Below, in pieces: positions 55,501 to 64,000 of a stretch of 64,000 bases of DNA; position 1 is the first letter of the stretch; every line of letters starts with the position of its first letter. The notes below the pieces were generated by a model that worked only from the letters and a program-made list of their open reading frames with translations, was not told the origin of the DNA and did not search any database. The stretch is taken from positions 271,737 through 335,736 of the forward strand of contig JARWZT010000011.1 of NCBI GenBank assembly GCA_029866205.1. The letters run 5' to 3'. The translations under genes and the position numbers were made by a program. Source of the DNA: Rhodoferax sp. Its GTDB lineage: Bacteria > Pseudomonadota > Gammaproteobacteria > Burkholderiales > Burkholderiaceae_C.

Positions 55501-56240
55501 ACACTCTCGTTACTCTGGCACAGGCCAGCGTTCAAATCGGGGCGGATGGCCGCAGCTTGCGTCATGCCAAGCCCGACCAAGCCACCGCCTTGACGGCCGT
55601 CAGCATGACGCTGCAGGCCGGTGAGCGTGTGGCGCTGGTGGGTGCCAACGGCTCTGGCAAAAGTACGCTGCTGCGCCTGCTGCACGGTTTGCTGGCGCCT
55701 ACCCAAGGTGAGCGCCAGGCCCCGCCCGCACTGCGCCAGGCCATGTTGTTTCAAAGGCCGCACATGCTGCGCACCACGGTCCAGCGTTCGGTGGCCTTGG
55801 GCTTGTGGCTGCGCGGCGCGACCTGGGGTCAGGCTCGAGAGCAGGCGCTCGCAGCTTTGCGCGCCGTCGGTCTGCAGGAGTTGGCCGGACGCAGTGCGCA
55901 TACGCTGTCTTTGGGGCAGCAGCAGCAGGTGGCGCTGGCGCGGGCCTGGGCATTGGCGCCGCAATTGCTGCTCCTGGATGAGCCCACTGCCAGCCTGGAT
56001 CCCCACGCCAAAGCCGAGGTCGAAGCGCTTATGCAACGCTTTGCCGGCAGTCGCACGGACGCCACCTTGGTATTTGCCAGCCACAATCTGGGTCAGGTCA
56101 AACGCCTGGCGCAGCGCGTGATTTACCTGGAGCGAGGCCAGTTGCTGGCCGATTTGCCGGTGGCCCAGTTTTTTGACGCCGCCGTGCTGCAGGCGCAGTG
56201 CCCGGCCGCCCATTTGTTTGTTAAGGGAGAAATCTTGTGA
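55497..56240 (+). CDS. tupC: Tungstate ABC transporter ATP-binding protein
   Basis: A 247-aa ABC ATPase that powers TupB. Walker A is GANGSGKSTLLRL, the signature is the somewhat degenerate LSLGQQQQVALARAW, Walker B is LLLLDEPTASLD, and the H-loop is FASHNLGQ. There is no C-terminal TOBE domain, as is usual for TupC compared with ModC. It overlaps both neighbours by 4 nt, which supports stoichiometric expression of the three components. Confidence 0.92.
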   Translation: MNTLVTLAQASVQIGADGRSLRHAKPDQATALTAVSMTLQAGERVALVGANGSGKSTLLRLLHGLLAPTQGERQAPPALRQAMLFQRPHMLRTTVQRSVALGLWLRGATWGQAREQALAALRAVGLQELAGRSAHTLSLGQQQQVALARAWALAPQLLLLDEPTASLDPHAKAEVEALMQRFAGSRTDATLVFASHNLGQVKRLAQRVIYLERGQLLADLPVAQFFDAAVLQAQCPAAHLFVKGEIL

Positions 56241-57043
56241 ATTTGTCTAAGCGCGGGCGTGCCCTGGCTTTTTCCCTGCTTGCCGCGTCTACCGTGGCGC
56301 AGGCAGAGTCCATCGTCATGGCGTCCACCACGTCCACCGAACAATCGGGGCTATTTGCGCACCTGCTACCGGCATTTACCAAGGCCACCGGCGTGGAGGT
56401 CAAAGTGGTGGCGCTGGGCACCGGCCAGGCGATTGACATGGGGCGCCGCGGTGACGCCGACGTGCTCTTCGTTCACGACCAAGTGGCAGAAGAAAAAGTG
56501 GTGGCGGAGGGCTTTGCCCTGAAGCGCTTTGCGGTGATGTACAACGACTTTGTGCTGGTCGGACCTGCTGCCGACCCCGCCAAGGCGCGTGGCAAGGACA
56601 TCGCTGCCGCATTGGCCAAGCTCAGCGCCGCCAATGCGGCATTTGTGTCGCGCGGCGACAAAAGCGGCACCCACGCGGCCGAACTGCGCTTTTGGAAGCT
56701 CACACCCACAGCCGACGCCCGGGGTGGCGGCTACAAAGAATGTGGCTGCGGCATGGGTCCGGCACTCAATATGGCCTCGGGTACGGGGGCCTACGCCCTG
56801 ACGGACCGGGGCACCTGGCTGAGCTTTAAAAACCGGGGCGACTTGCAAGTGCTGGTCGAAGGCGACAGCCGCCTGTTCAACCAATATGGCGTGATGGTGG
56901 TCAACCCGGCGCGCCATCCCCATACCAGGGCCGCGGATGCGCAAAAGTTTGTTGATTGGGTTATCTCCGGCCCCGGTCAAGCCACTATTGCGGCTTACAA
57001 GATTGAAGGCCAGCAGTTGTTCTTCCCGAACGCCGCCAAGTAG
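56237..57043 (+). CDS. tupA: Tungstate-binding periplasmic protein
   Basis: TupA captures tungstate with high selectivity over molybdate. The 268-aa precursor has a signal peptide (MNLSKRGRALAFSLLAAST, cleavage near AQA-ES). The mature N-terminus carries the ASTTSTEQSGLF motif, the TTTS-like sequence that separates TupA from ModA. Also seen are LFVHDQVAEEKVV and SRGDKSGTHAAELRFW. The start is GTG at 56237 in overlap with the tupC stop. Its proximity to formate dehydrogenase suggests a tungsten cofactor (inference). Confidence 0.93.
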   Translation: MNLSKRGRALAFSLLAASTVAQAESIVMASTTSTEQSGLFAHLLPAFTKATGVEVKVVALGTGQAIDMGRRGDADVLFVHDQVAEEKVVAEGFALKRFAVMYNDFVLVGPAADPAKARGKDIAAALAKLSAANAAFVSRGDKSGTHAAELRFWKLTPTADARGGGYKECGCGMGPALNMASGTGAYALTDRGTWLSFKNRGDLQVLVEGDSRLFNQYGVMVVNPARHPHTRAADAQKFVDWVISGPGQATIAAYKIEGQQLFFPNAAK

Positions 57044-57070
57044 GCCTAGCCCCCGGCTGCAAGCTAGGCC
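57043..57070. terminator. Hairpin shared by convergent tupA and smr
   Basis: GGCCTAGC (57043-57050), 12-nt loop, GCTAGGCC (57063-57070): a perfect 8-bp stem. The TAG stop of tupA (57041-57043) abuts the first arm, and the TAG stop of smr (57064-57066, minus strand) lies in the second. There is no T-run, so a bidirectional terminator or barrier is inferred from position and stem strength. Confidence 0.4.
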
Positions 57071-57717
57071 GCGCCGTGTGTTCCCCGGCGCACCGGCTGC
57101 AGCAGCACCACCAAGGCACCGGCGCCGCCTTGCGCCGGTTGCGCCTGAACAAAGGCCACTACCTCAGCCTTTTGCACCAGCCAGCGGTGCACCTTTTCCT
57201 TGAGCACTGGCGCTTTGCCCGGTGAGCCCAGGCCTTTCCCGTGGACGACGCGCACGCATCGAATGCCTTGCTTGTGTGCTTCTCGGATAAAGCTGCCCAG
57301 CGCTTCACGCGCCTCGTCACTGCGCAGGCCGTGCAGGTCAATTTGGCGCTGAATGCTCCATTTGCCCTTGCGTAACTTTTGCGCTACGTCCAACCCCACG
57401 CCGGGGCGGCGAAAGCTCAGGTGCTCGTCGGTGTCCAGCAGCGTCGTGACATCGACCTCGTCACTGATGGACTCTTGCAGGGCCGCCGCTTCGTCGCGTT
57501 GGTGTTGCAGTGGCACTGGCGCGGGTGGTGCGGGCTTCAGATCGGCCAGGTCTGTGGGCGGCAGCGGCTTCACTTTGCCGATGGCCGCTTGAAACAGGTT
57601 GCGCGCTGCCGCCTGGCGTTTTGCGGCCAGAGCCGCCGCCGCTTTTTCAGCCTGGGCTTTGGCTGCGGCTGCGTCAATCTCTTTTTTGAGCCGCTTGAGG
57701 TCTGCGAGGCTGCCCAT
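57064..57717 (-). CDS. Smr-domain protein (MutS2 C-terminal-like)
   Basis: A 217-aa protein with an N-terminal basic coiled-coil region (residues 1-45, Ala/Lys/Glu-rich), a Pro-rich linker (about 50-75), and a C-terminal Smr domain (about 125-217). The Smr domain has IDLHGLRSDEAREAL, CVRVVHGKGLGS and APVLKEKV, the HGxG nuclease motif. Stand-alone Smr proteins are endonucleases acting on DNA or RNA. It overlaps radC by one base (TAATG), suggesting co-translation with a DNA-repair-associated gene. Confidence 0.88.
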   Translation of the reverse strand: MGSLADLKRLKKEIDAAAAKAQAEKAAAALAAKRQAAARNLFQAAIGKVKPLPPTDLADLKPAPPAPVPLQHQRDEAAALQESISDEVDVTTLLDTDEHLSFRRPGVGLDVAQKLRKGKWSIQRQIDLHGLRSDEAREALGSFIREAHKQGIRCVRVVHGKGLGSPGKAPVLKEKVHRWLVQKAEVVAFVQAQPAQGGAGALVVLLQPVRRGTHGAA

Positions 57718-58421
57718 TACAAAAGCCCCCGCTCCGCCATGGAGAGTGCTTCTCCCTGGCCCACGATGATGTGGTCCAGCACCCGCACGTCCACCAAAGC
57801 CAGCGCTGCCTTCAGGGTTTGGGTCAGCATTTCGTCCGCGCGCGAGGGCTGCACTGAACCGCTGGGATGGTTGTGCGCCAGCACCACGGCACCGGCCTGG
57901 TGGTGGAGCGCGCGCTTGACTACTTCTCGCGGGTAGACGCTGGTTTGGCTGAGCGTGCCACGGAACATCTCTTCCATCGCGACCAGGCGATTTTGGGTGT
58001 CCAGAAACAAGACCGCAAAAACTTCGTGCGCCAGACCCGCCAAATGCAACTGAAGGTAGTGCTTGACCGAATCGGGCGAGGCAAACACGGTGCGCTCCTG
58101 CAGGCGCTGGGCCATGGCGCGGCGCGCCAACTCCAATACCGCCACAATTTCGGCCCGCTTGGCGGGCCCCAGGCCCTTCACGGGTTGGAGGTCGTCTGCC
58201 GTGGCGTTCAACAGCCCGGCAATTCCGCCAAAGCCGGGTGCCTTCAGGCCGCCTTTGCCCGGCAGCTGGAGCAACTCATCGGCCAGTTGCAGCACGCCTT
58301 TGCCCTGGATTCCCGTGCGCAGCAATATCGCAAGCAACTCGGCGTCACTCAGGGCCCCCGGACCGCGTGCGAGCAGCTTTTCGCGCGGGCGGGCGTCGGG
58401 CGGCAGGTCTTTCAGGGGCAT
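57717..58421 (-). CDS. radC: RadC/UPF0758 family JAB-domain protein
   Basis: A 234-aa protein with an N-terminal helix-hairpin-helix region ([19 protein letters not shown]) and a C-terminal JAB/MPN metalloprotein domain. The JAMM motif is in [16 protein letters not shown], which supplies two His and one Asp for zinc. [14 protein letters not shown] is typical of RadC. Despite its name a DNA-repair role is doubtful. The ATG at 58421 ([17 protein letters not shown]) is the family start; a longer reading overlaps the divergent fkpB. Confidence 0.92.
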   Translation of the reverse strand: MPLKDLPPDARPREKLLARGPGALSDAELLAILLRTGIQGKGVLQLADELLQLPGKGGLKAPGFGGIAGLLNATADDLQPVKGLGPAKRAEIVAVLELARRAMAQRLQERTVFASPDSVKHYLQLHLAGLAHEVFAVLFLDTQNRLVAMEEMFRGTLSQTSVYPREVVKRALHHQAGAVVLAHNHPSGSVQPSRADEMLTQTLKAALALVDVRVLDHIIVGQGEALSMAERGLL

Positions 58422-58509
58422 GGCGGGGCAGGGTGGAGGACAAAACGCGGCGCGGGCAAGGCTTGCCGGCCTGAAGTTTCTACAATTGCCGCAGTTTATC
58501 GAGACTTTT

Positions 58510-58974
58510 ATGACCACCAGCCATCCCCGTGTCCACGCCACGTCCTTCCTGACGCTGCACTACCGCCTGTCGGGCCCGGCGGGGGACATCATCAACACCT
58601 TTAACGACAAGCCCGCGACTTTGAGCCTGGGTACTGGCGAGCTGTCGCCAGCAGTCGAGCACTGTCTGCTCGGGCTGGAGGAGGGAACCCACCAGACGTT
58701 TTCGCTGGAGGCGGGCGCTGCTTTTGGCCCCCGCAATCCGGAGATGCAGCAATGGGTGGCAGCCAAACTGCTGCGCCAACTGGGCGATCCGCAACAAACC
58801 TACGCCGTAGGTGATGTGGTGCAGTTCCCCACGCCGGACGGCCAAAGCAGCTATGCCGGCGCGGTGCAAGAGGTGAAGACGGGTGAAGACGGCGGCGCAG
58901 TGCTGTTTGACTTTAACCACCCACTGGCCGGCCACCCGGTCAGCTTTGAAGTGAAACTGATTGGAGTTTTATGA
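58510..58974 (+). CDS. fkpB: FKBP-type peptidyl-prolyl isomerase (SlpA-like)
   Basis: A 154-aa FKBP of the SlyD/SlpA type with an inserted flap domain. Motifs are [41 protein letters not shown], and a C-terminal [18 protein letters not shown]. It speeds cis-trans proline isomerisation and acts as a chaperone. The ATG at 58510 starts the conserved domain. The stop overlaps ispH as ATGA; the fkpB-ispH pair is conserved in proteobacteria. Confidence 0.93.
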   Translation: MTTSHPRVHATSFLTLHYRLSGPAGDIINTFNDKPATLSLGTGELSPAVEHCLLGLEEGTHQTFSLEAGAAFGPRNPEMQQWVAAKLLRQLGDPQQTYAVGDVVQFPTPDGQSSYAGAVQEVKTGEDGGAVLFDFNHPLAGHPVSFEVKLIGVL

Positions 58975-59924
58975 ATACCTTGGGTACCGATGCCGAAATT
59001 TTGCTGGCTGAACCGCGGGGTTTTTGCGCCGGCGTGGACCGCGCCATCGAAATCGTGGAGCGTGCTCTGGACAAGTTTGGCGCGCCCATTTATGTGCGCC
59101 ACGAGATCGTGCACAACACCTTTGTGGTCAACGACCTCAAGGCCAAGGGCGCCATTTTTATTGAAGATTTGAGCGACGTACCGCCCGACGCGACCCTGAT
59201 TTTCTCTGCCCATGGCGTGAGCAAGGCGGTACAGGACGAGGCTATTGCGCGTGGGTTTCAGGTGTTTGACGCGACCTGCCCGCTGGTCACCAAGGTGCAC
59301 GTCGAGGTCGCCAAGCTGCACAAAGAGGGCTATGAGTTCATCATGATTGGCCACAAAGGCCACCCTGAGGTCGAAGGCACCATGGGCCAACTGGACAGCG
59401 GCATCCACCTGGTGGAAGACGTGGCCGATGTGGCGCGCGTGCAGCCTGCACAGACGGAAAAACTGGCTTTGGTGACGCAAACCACCTTGAGCATGGACGA
59501 CGCCGCCGATATCGCCACAGCGGTCAAGGCGCGCTTTCCCAAAGTTCGTGAGCCCAAGCAGCAAGACATTTGCTACGCCACGCAAAACCGCCAGGACGCC
59601 ATCAAAGTCATGAGCCCCCAAGTGGATGTCGTGATCGTGGTGGGCAGCCCCACCAGCTCCAACAGCAACCGCCTGCGTGAAGTGGCCCAAAAGCTCGGAA
59701 CCGAAAGCTACATGGTGGACCACGCCGACGAGTTGCAGGCCGCATGGTTTGAGGGCCGATCGCGCGTGGGTTTGACAGCGGGGGCATCCGCCCCGGACGT
59801 GCTGGTGCAAGCGGTGATCGCGCGTCTGCGCGAACTCGGCGCCGTTTCAGTGCGCAAGATGGACGGCGTGGTGGAAACCATCAAGTTTCCGCTGCCCAAA
59901 GGCCTCAAGCGCGACGCGCTCTGA
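58971..59924 (+). CDS. ispH: 4-hydroxy-3-methylbut-2-enyl diphosphate reductase
   Basis: IspH catalyses the last step of the MEP pathway, giving IPP and DMAPP, with a [4Fe-4S] cluster. The 317-aa protein has its three cluster cysteines in [14 protein letters not shown] (Cys19), [12 protein letters not shown] and [10 protein letters not shown]. The substrate-binding SAHGVS and [11 protein letters not shown] are also present. It is full length and translationally coupled to fkpB. Confidence 0.97.
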   Translation: MNTLGTDAEILLAEPRGFCAGVDRAIEIVERALDKFGAPIYVRHEIVHNTFVVNDLKAKGAIFIEDLSDVPPDATLIFSAHGVSKAVQDEAIARGFQVFDATCPLVTKVHVEVAKLHKEGYEFIMIGHKGHPEVEGTMGQLDSGIHLVEDVADVARVQPAQTEKLALVTQTTLSMDDAADIATAVKARFPKVREPKQQDICYATQNRQDAIKVMSPQVDVVIVVGSPTSSNSNRLREVAQKLGTESYMVDHADELQAAWFEGRSRVGLTAGASAPDVLVQAVIARLRELGAVSVRKMDGVVETIKFPLPKGLKRDAL

Positions 59925-59942
59925 CTTCGCACTCGACCCTAA

Positions 59943-61307
<1,365 letters not shown>

Positions 61308-61317
61308 TAGAATTGCG

Positions 61318-61335
61318 GCTTCGCCAAAACGAAGC
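61318..61335 (+). repeat. Short hairpin between serS and tRNA-Ser
   Basis: GCTTCG (61318-61323), loop CCAAAA, CGAAGC (61330-61335), a perfect 6-bp stem eight bases before the tRNA 5' end. There is no T-run. It may be a processing or attenuating structure between serS and the tRNA, or chance. Confidence 0.35.
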
Positions 61336-61342
61336 AAACCTA

Positions 61343-61501
<159 letters not shown>

Positions 61502-61522
<21 letters not shown>

Positions 61523-61834
61523 ACAGGCTTCTTCGTAGGCCTCAATGTCTTTGAGCCGGTACAAGACTTTCCCCACGATCTTCAAGTACTGAGGGCCCTC
61601 GCCGACGCTGCGCCAGCGCTGAAGGCGTGCGACTGAACACACCCAACGATCGGCAAGCATTATTTCGGTCAGGAGTTGGCGGGCAGGTTCGGCTGGGAAC
61701 TCTGAAACCAAGAGTTGGGGCTCGAACTTGGGTTCGTTAGCTGCGGTTTTGGCGATGCCGCTGGACAGGACGTCCAGCACGTCACCCATTTTTTCAGCCC
61801 GTGGGTTCGAAGATGAGGTGTTGTTAGTAGCCAT
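61502..61834 (-). CDS. Excisionase-like helix-turn-helix protein
   Basis: A 110-aa protein. The C-terminal part (residues about 60-105) reads WVCSVARLQRWRSVGEGPQYLKIVGKVLYRLKDIEAYE. This is the winged-helix pattern of MerR-like excisionase/AlpA-type DNA-binding proteins carried by integrated elements. The N-terminal 50 residues are polar and not recognised. It lies 71 nt from the tRNA-Ser 3' end, pointing toward it, as expected for a recombination directionality factor or element regulator. Its last six codons are repeated at the right edge of the window. No integrase gene is in the 2.5-kb segment. Confidence 0.75.
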
Positions 61835-62153
61835 GAACTTGCTCCTTGATGCCTGTATGCAGTGATTTCATATAGGTTCATACCGGTTGGCTACGCGTTT
61901 TTCTCAGCAGGGTGGGTTGGTGCACACCACAGGCAAACATTTACCAGTGGCGACGTTTCGGATTTCCAATCTATGGTTCATGTACCAGGGAACCTCCCTG
62001 GGTCATGGAATCAGTGTTTTGGCGGACTCTAGGGGAAGACTGCTCACTGCCAGGAGCGGCCAATCGCCGAATCTTGACCTGAGCCCGAGATAGGCTGATT
62101 CAAACCAGTCAACAAACGTGGTCTGTCATTTGAAGCGCCTGACAATCTGTGCC
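61835..62153. other. 319-bp gap between the HTH gene and the MarR gene
   Basis: It holds the second copy of the 52-nt repeat (62049-62100). A 68-codon open frame (61887-62093) has no recognisable features and overlaps that repeat, so it is not called. The segment before the HTH gene (61835-61900) is AT-rich and may contain its promoter, but no clear hexamers were assigned. Confidence 0.5.
62049..62100 (+). repeat. 52-nt imperfect repeat, copy 2
   Basis: It begins GCCAGGAGCGGCC and ends ATAGGCTGATT, matching 29431-29482 at 40 of 52 positions in the same orientation. It lies inside the tRNA-Ser element, 54 nt from the end of the MarR gene. Confidence 0.6.
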
Positions 62154-62669
62154 TCAAGACTTGTCAAGAGGAGGGCGCTCAGCATCAAGAAATTGGCGCA
62201 AGCTTTCCAAGTCGGGCAGCATTTTGGCAGCCTGATCCGGTGGCATGGATATGGCGATGCGGCCAAGATCAGGGGCAAGCGCGTCGATTGCCGACTGCCG
62301 GAAGGCGCGACCGGCGTCAGTGATATGAACCAGCTTGGAACGCCCATCTTCGGGATTTGCCTGAAGAGCGATCAGACCAGCCCGTTCCAGCACCGCGAGC
62401 GAGTGGGTCATCGAGGTCTTTGGCACCTGAAACGCTCGGGCCAGTGCTAGCGGAGTCTGAACATCACTGACCCGAACCAGATGGTTAAGCACCGAAAACT
62501 GCGCCAAAACAAAGCCCGACGGAAGGCGGGCCTCGAGCAGGGTGCGCGACAACTGCGCGATGATCCCTATCTCGTTGAGCAGCCGGAAATAGATTGCGAG
62601 TGCTGGATCAGGCAATTCTTGTCTCGAGCGGCCAACGCGGACTGGCTGTGGTTGTGGGGCCAAAGCCAA
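62154..62669 (-). CDS. MarR-family transcriptional regulator
   Basis: A 171-aa regulator with the MarR winged-helix domain (residues about 30-140). FVLAQFSVLNHLVRVSD, a recognition helix VPKTSMTHSLAVLERAGLI and a wing NPEDGRSKLVHITDAG are seen. The GRSKLVHITDAGR segment is the family signature. It overlaps the end of the oxidoreductase gene by 62 nt on the same strand, so both are likely one transcript and the regulator may control its own operon. The start at 62669 is the most upstream; later GTG codons near residues 11-13 would reduce the overlap. Confidence 0.88.
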   Translation of the reverse strand: MALAPQPQPVRVGRSRQELPDPALAIYFRLLNEIGIIAQLSRTLLEARLPSGFVLAQFSVLNHLVRVSDVQTPLALARAFQVPKTSMTHSLAVLERAGLIALQANPEDGRSKLVHITDAGRAFRQSAIDALAPDLGRIAISMPPDQAAKMLPDLESLRQFLDAERPPLDKS

Positions 62670-63750
62670 TACGCGACAACATCTGAACGGTTCCTCCCGT
62701 CGGCGCTAGCCGTTTATGCACTTTTGCGTAGTGATCGGCCATTTCTGGGAACTCCTGCAGGGCTTGACTCAGTGGTTGAAATCCAAGCCCTTCTGATGTT
62801 ACTGCAAGGTTCACGCGCAGCCAGTCCGCCCCGGTCGCGATCTGGTCGGCGCGGCTGTTACCGGCGGTGACCAGCCAGACGTGCCCCATCGCTGTGTCGG
62901 TGTTGGCAAAAACCGCATCCAGCCCTGCCTTATAGGCGCTGGAGGTGGGATCTGCCGCTGCGGCGCGGGTGAATTGGCCCGCGACGTGGAGGGCTTCGAA
63001 AAGCGGGCCGGTGAAACCAATGCCATCCGGGTTTGCGTCAACCTCGCGGTGGCCGATACGAAACAGGTCGATGCTCTCCTGAAAAGTTCGTGGGGTTTCA
63101 ATCTCTATTTGAAGTGCGCTGTGAGTCAGTTCTCGCCACGTCGCAACTTCGGTCGCATCCACCGTACCACCAAAGCGCGCCCCATTCGCGACCACTGCAC
63201 CGATTCGTGCGATGGCAGCCGGATCGACGATGCGCGATGTATCGAAAGCTTTTTTGTTCGAGCGCCGGAGCAGCACGTGCGCGAACAGCGGATCGCGCGC
63301 TACGGTTGAATCTGGTGTGAAGACAACCCTGGCGATGGGTCGCCGGTCCAGACCCGCCGGACTGCTGCCTTGAGGAAAGATGGTCGTTTCCAGCCTATGC
63401 CCATTTTCAGCCGCCGCCATACGCAACAGTTCCAGAAAGCAGCCAAGGCCGATGGTGATCTGCCGGTTGAACGGATCAGTTTTTGGCAAGAGTCGGTCAG
63501 GGTCGGCATAAAGCGTCACGACACCAGGCTCCGCCAGATTGGCCATCCAGGGTTGCCGGTTATGCGGGTTGGGCGCAAGCAGGGCCCAGGACAGTGCATG
63601 CATCCGCGGGTCTTGGTATTTGCCTGCCATTTGCCACGGAAGGCTCGCCGTTTTCGGCAGGCGCGTCACGGCATACCCCAGACCACCGCCAGCGGCCACA
63701 ATGACCCCGCCACCCACCAGCGCAAGAATTTTTCGGCGCGAAATTGACAT
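62608..63750 (-). CDS. Acg-like nitroreductase-family oxidoreductase with Tat leader
   Basis: A 380-aa protein with a leader carrying twin arginines (MSISRRKILALVGGG), followed by a hydrophobic stretch, so Tat export or a membrane anchor is likely. The mature part resembles Acg-family FMN-binding nitroreductase-like proteins: WALLAPNPHNRQPW near residue 55, DPFNRQITIGLGCFLE, LRRSNKKAFD, and a second repeat half with LAVTSEGLGFQPLSQAL. The flavin fold is inferred. It is the first gene of the oxidoreductase-MarR pair inside the tRNA-Ser element and probably its cargo. The substrate is unknown. Confidence 0.82.
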   Translation of the reverse strand: MSISRRKILALVGGGVIVAAGGGLGYAVTRLPKTASLPWQMAGKYQDPRMHALSWALLAPNPHNRQPWMANLAEPGVVTLYADPDRLLPKTDPFNRQITIGLGCFLELLRMAAAENGHRLETTIFPQGSSPAGLDRRPIARVVFTPDSTVARDPLFAHVLLRRSNKKAFDTSRIVDPAAIARIGAVVANGARFGGTVDATEVATWRELTHSALQIEIETPRTFQESIDLFRIGHREVDANPDGIGFTGPLFEALHVAGQFTRAAAADPTSSAYKAGLDAVFANTDTAMGHVWLVTAGNSRADQIATGADWLRVNLAVTSEGLGFQPLSQALQEFPEMADHYAKVHKRLAPTGGTVQMLSRIGFGPTTTASPRWPLETRIA

Positions 63751-63902
63751 AGACGATCCATTTGGTTCGATAAAGGACTAGATTGTACGACATCGCACCA
63801 ATTCATCAAGGACGAATTCACCGCCTTTCTAGCGAACACCCAAGTGCTTGATCGGCTTGCCCTTGGGGGATTTAGGCGGTTTGCGATCTGGTATCTTCTG
63901 GC

Positions 63903-64000
63903 CCGCCAAGAATATTTCGAACTGATTCCAAGTCGTTCGAACAATTTACAACTCTTTCGGGGCCTCTTTGGGTGCGCCCCTAGAGCACTTTCCGGACCAG
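63903..64000 (+). repeat. 98-bp direct repeat, copy B (continues beyond window)
   Basis: It starts with CCGCCAAGA, then TATTTCGAAC, identical to copy A for most of its length. The bases before it (TCTGGC) do not rebuild the tRNA-Ser acceptor stem, so only the last six tRNA bases are duplicated. The match still continues at base 64000, so the full length is unknown. It probably marks the boundary of a second related element. Confidence 0.85.
63980..64000 (-). CDS. 3' end of a second excisionase-like gene (runs off window)
   Basis: Reading the minus strand from the window edge gives LVRKVL then TAG (63980-63982). It is aligned base for base with LIRKVS-stop at the end of the HTH gene at 61502. 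Only six codons are visible. The call depends wholly on the 98-bp repeat and implies a paralogous HTH gene outside the window. Confidence 0.5.
   Translation of the reverse strand: MVRKVL

Noticed and set aside
61887..62093. 68-codon plus-strand frame in the tRNA-Ser element
   Set aside because: It overlaps the 52-nt repeat and has no family features; a chance frame is more likely.

Overview
The window looks like the chromosome of a betaproteobacterium of the order Burkholderiales, most probably family Comamonadaceae (Rhodoferax/Albidiferax-like). This is an inference from recognised protein families, gene order (tRNA-Leu before nuoA, serS before tRNA-Ser, fkpB-ispH) and high-GC codon use; no database search was possible. 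Most of it is dense housekeeping DNA with overlapping start and stop codons. No CRISPR array, insertion sequence, rRNA gene or replication origin was seen.

Layout. 1-3711 (minus): dTDP-L-rhamnose operon rfbBDAC, translationally coupled to the 5' end of pilB. 3807-18380 (plus): a putative promoter and boxA-like element, tRNA-Leu(GAG), and the complete 14-gene complex I operon nuoA-N. 18440-19527: a NUDIX hydrolase and a DUF1178 protein. 19596-24688 (minus): sulfate/thiosulfate ABC importer cysA-cysW-cysT with two tandem binding-protein genes. 24982-28713: a glycine-zipper envelope protein, an MsbA-like ABC exporter and an AttH/CrtC-like lipocalin protein. 28958-30766: an accessory module of two hotdog thioesterases and a MerR regulator. 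31073-33697 (minus): a large FtsX-like permease. 33748-37299 (plus): TPP riboswitch and thiamine importer thiBPQ. 37335-41034 (minus): nadB and metG. 41090-43262 (plus): cupin protein, histidine phosphatase and Mrp/ApbC. 43505-50931 (plus): formate module of an OFA-family transporter, a NuoE-NuoF fusion subunit, the molybdopterin formate dehydrogenase subunit and FdhD. 51007-54700 (plus): inverted repeat, His-rich small ORF, an SRPBCC protein with an apparent ACG start, an FtsX-like permease and a truncated haemoglobin. 54763-57043 (plus): tungstate importer tupBCA. 57064-61307: smr and radC (minus), then fkpB, ispH and serS (plus). 61343-64000: tRNA-Ser(CGA) followed by a small integrated element bounded by 98-bp imperfect direct repeats.

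How genes work together. Formate can enter through the OFA transporter and be oxidised by a soluble NAD-dependent formate dehydrogenase matured by FdhD. The NADH would feed the complex I encoded in the same window. A TupABC tungstate importer 4 kb away, together with a fused NuoE-NuoF subunit like that of the tungsten enzyme FDH1 of Methylorubrum, suggests that the metal could be tungsten (inference). Three importers with visible regulatory or operon logic (sulfate, thiamine, tungstate) supply cofactors.

Most unusual points: the tandem tRNA-Ser element with paralogous excisionase-like gene ends; the MerR/thioesterase module that separates two parts of a predicted transporter lacking its ATPase; a 52-nt imperfect repeat shared by the two accessory segments; the ACG start codon; and the boxA-like element before the nuo operon.
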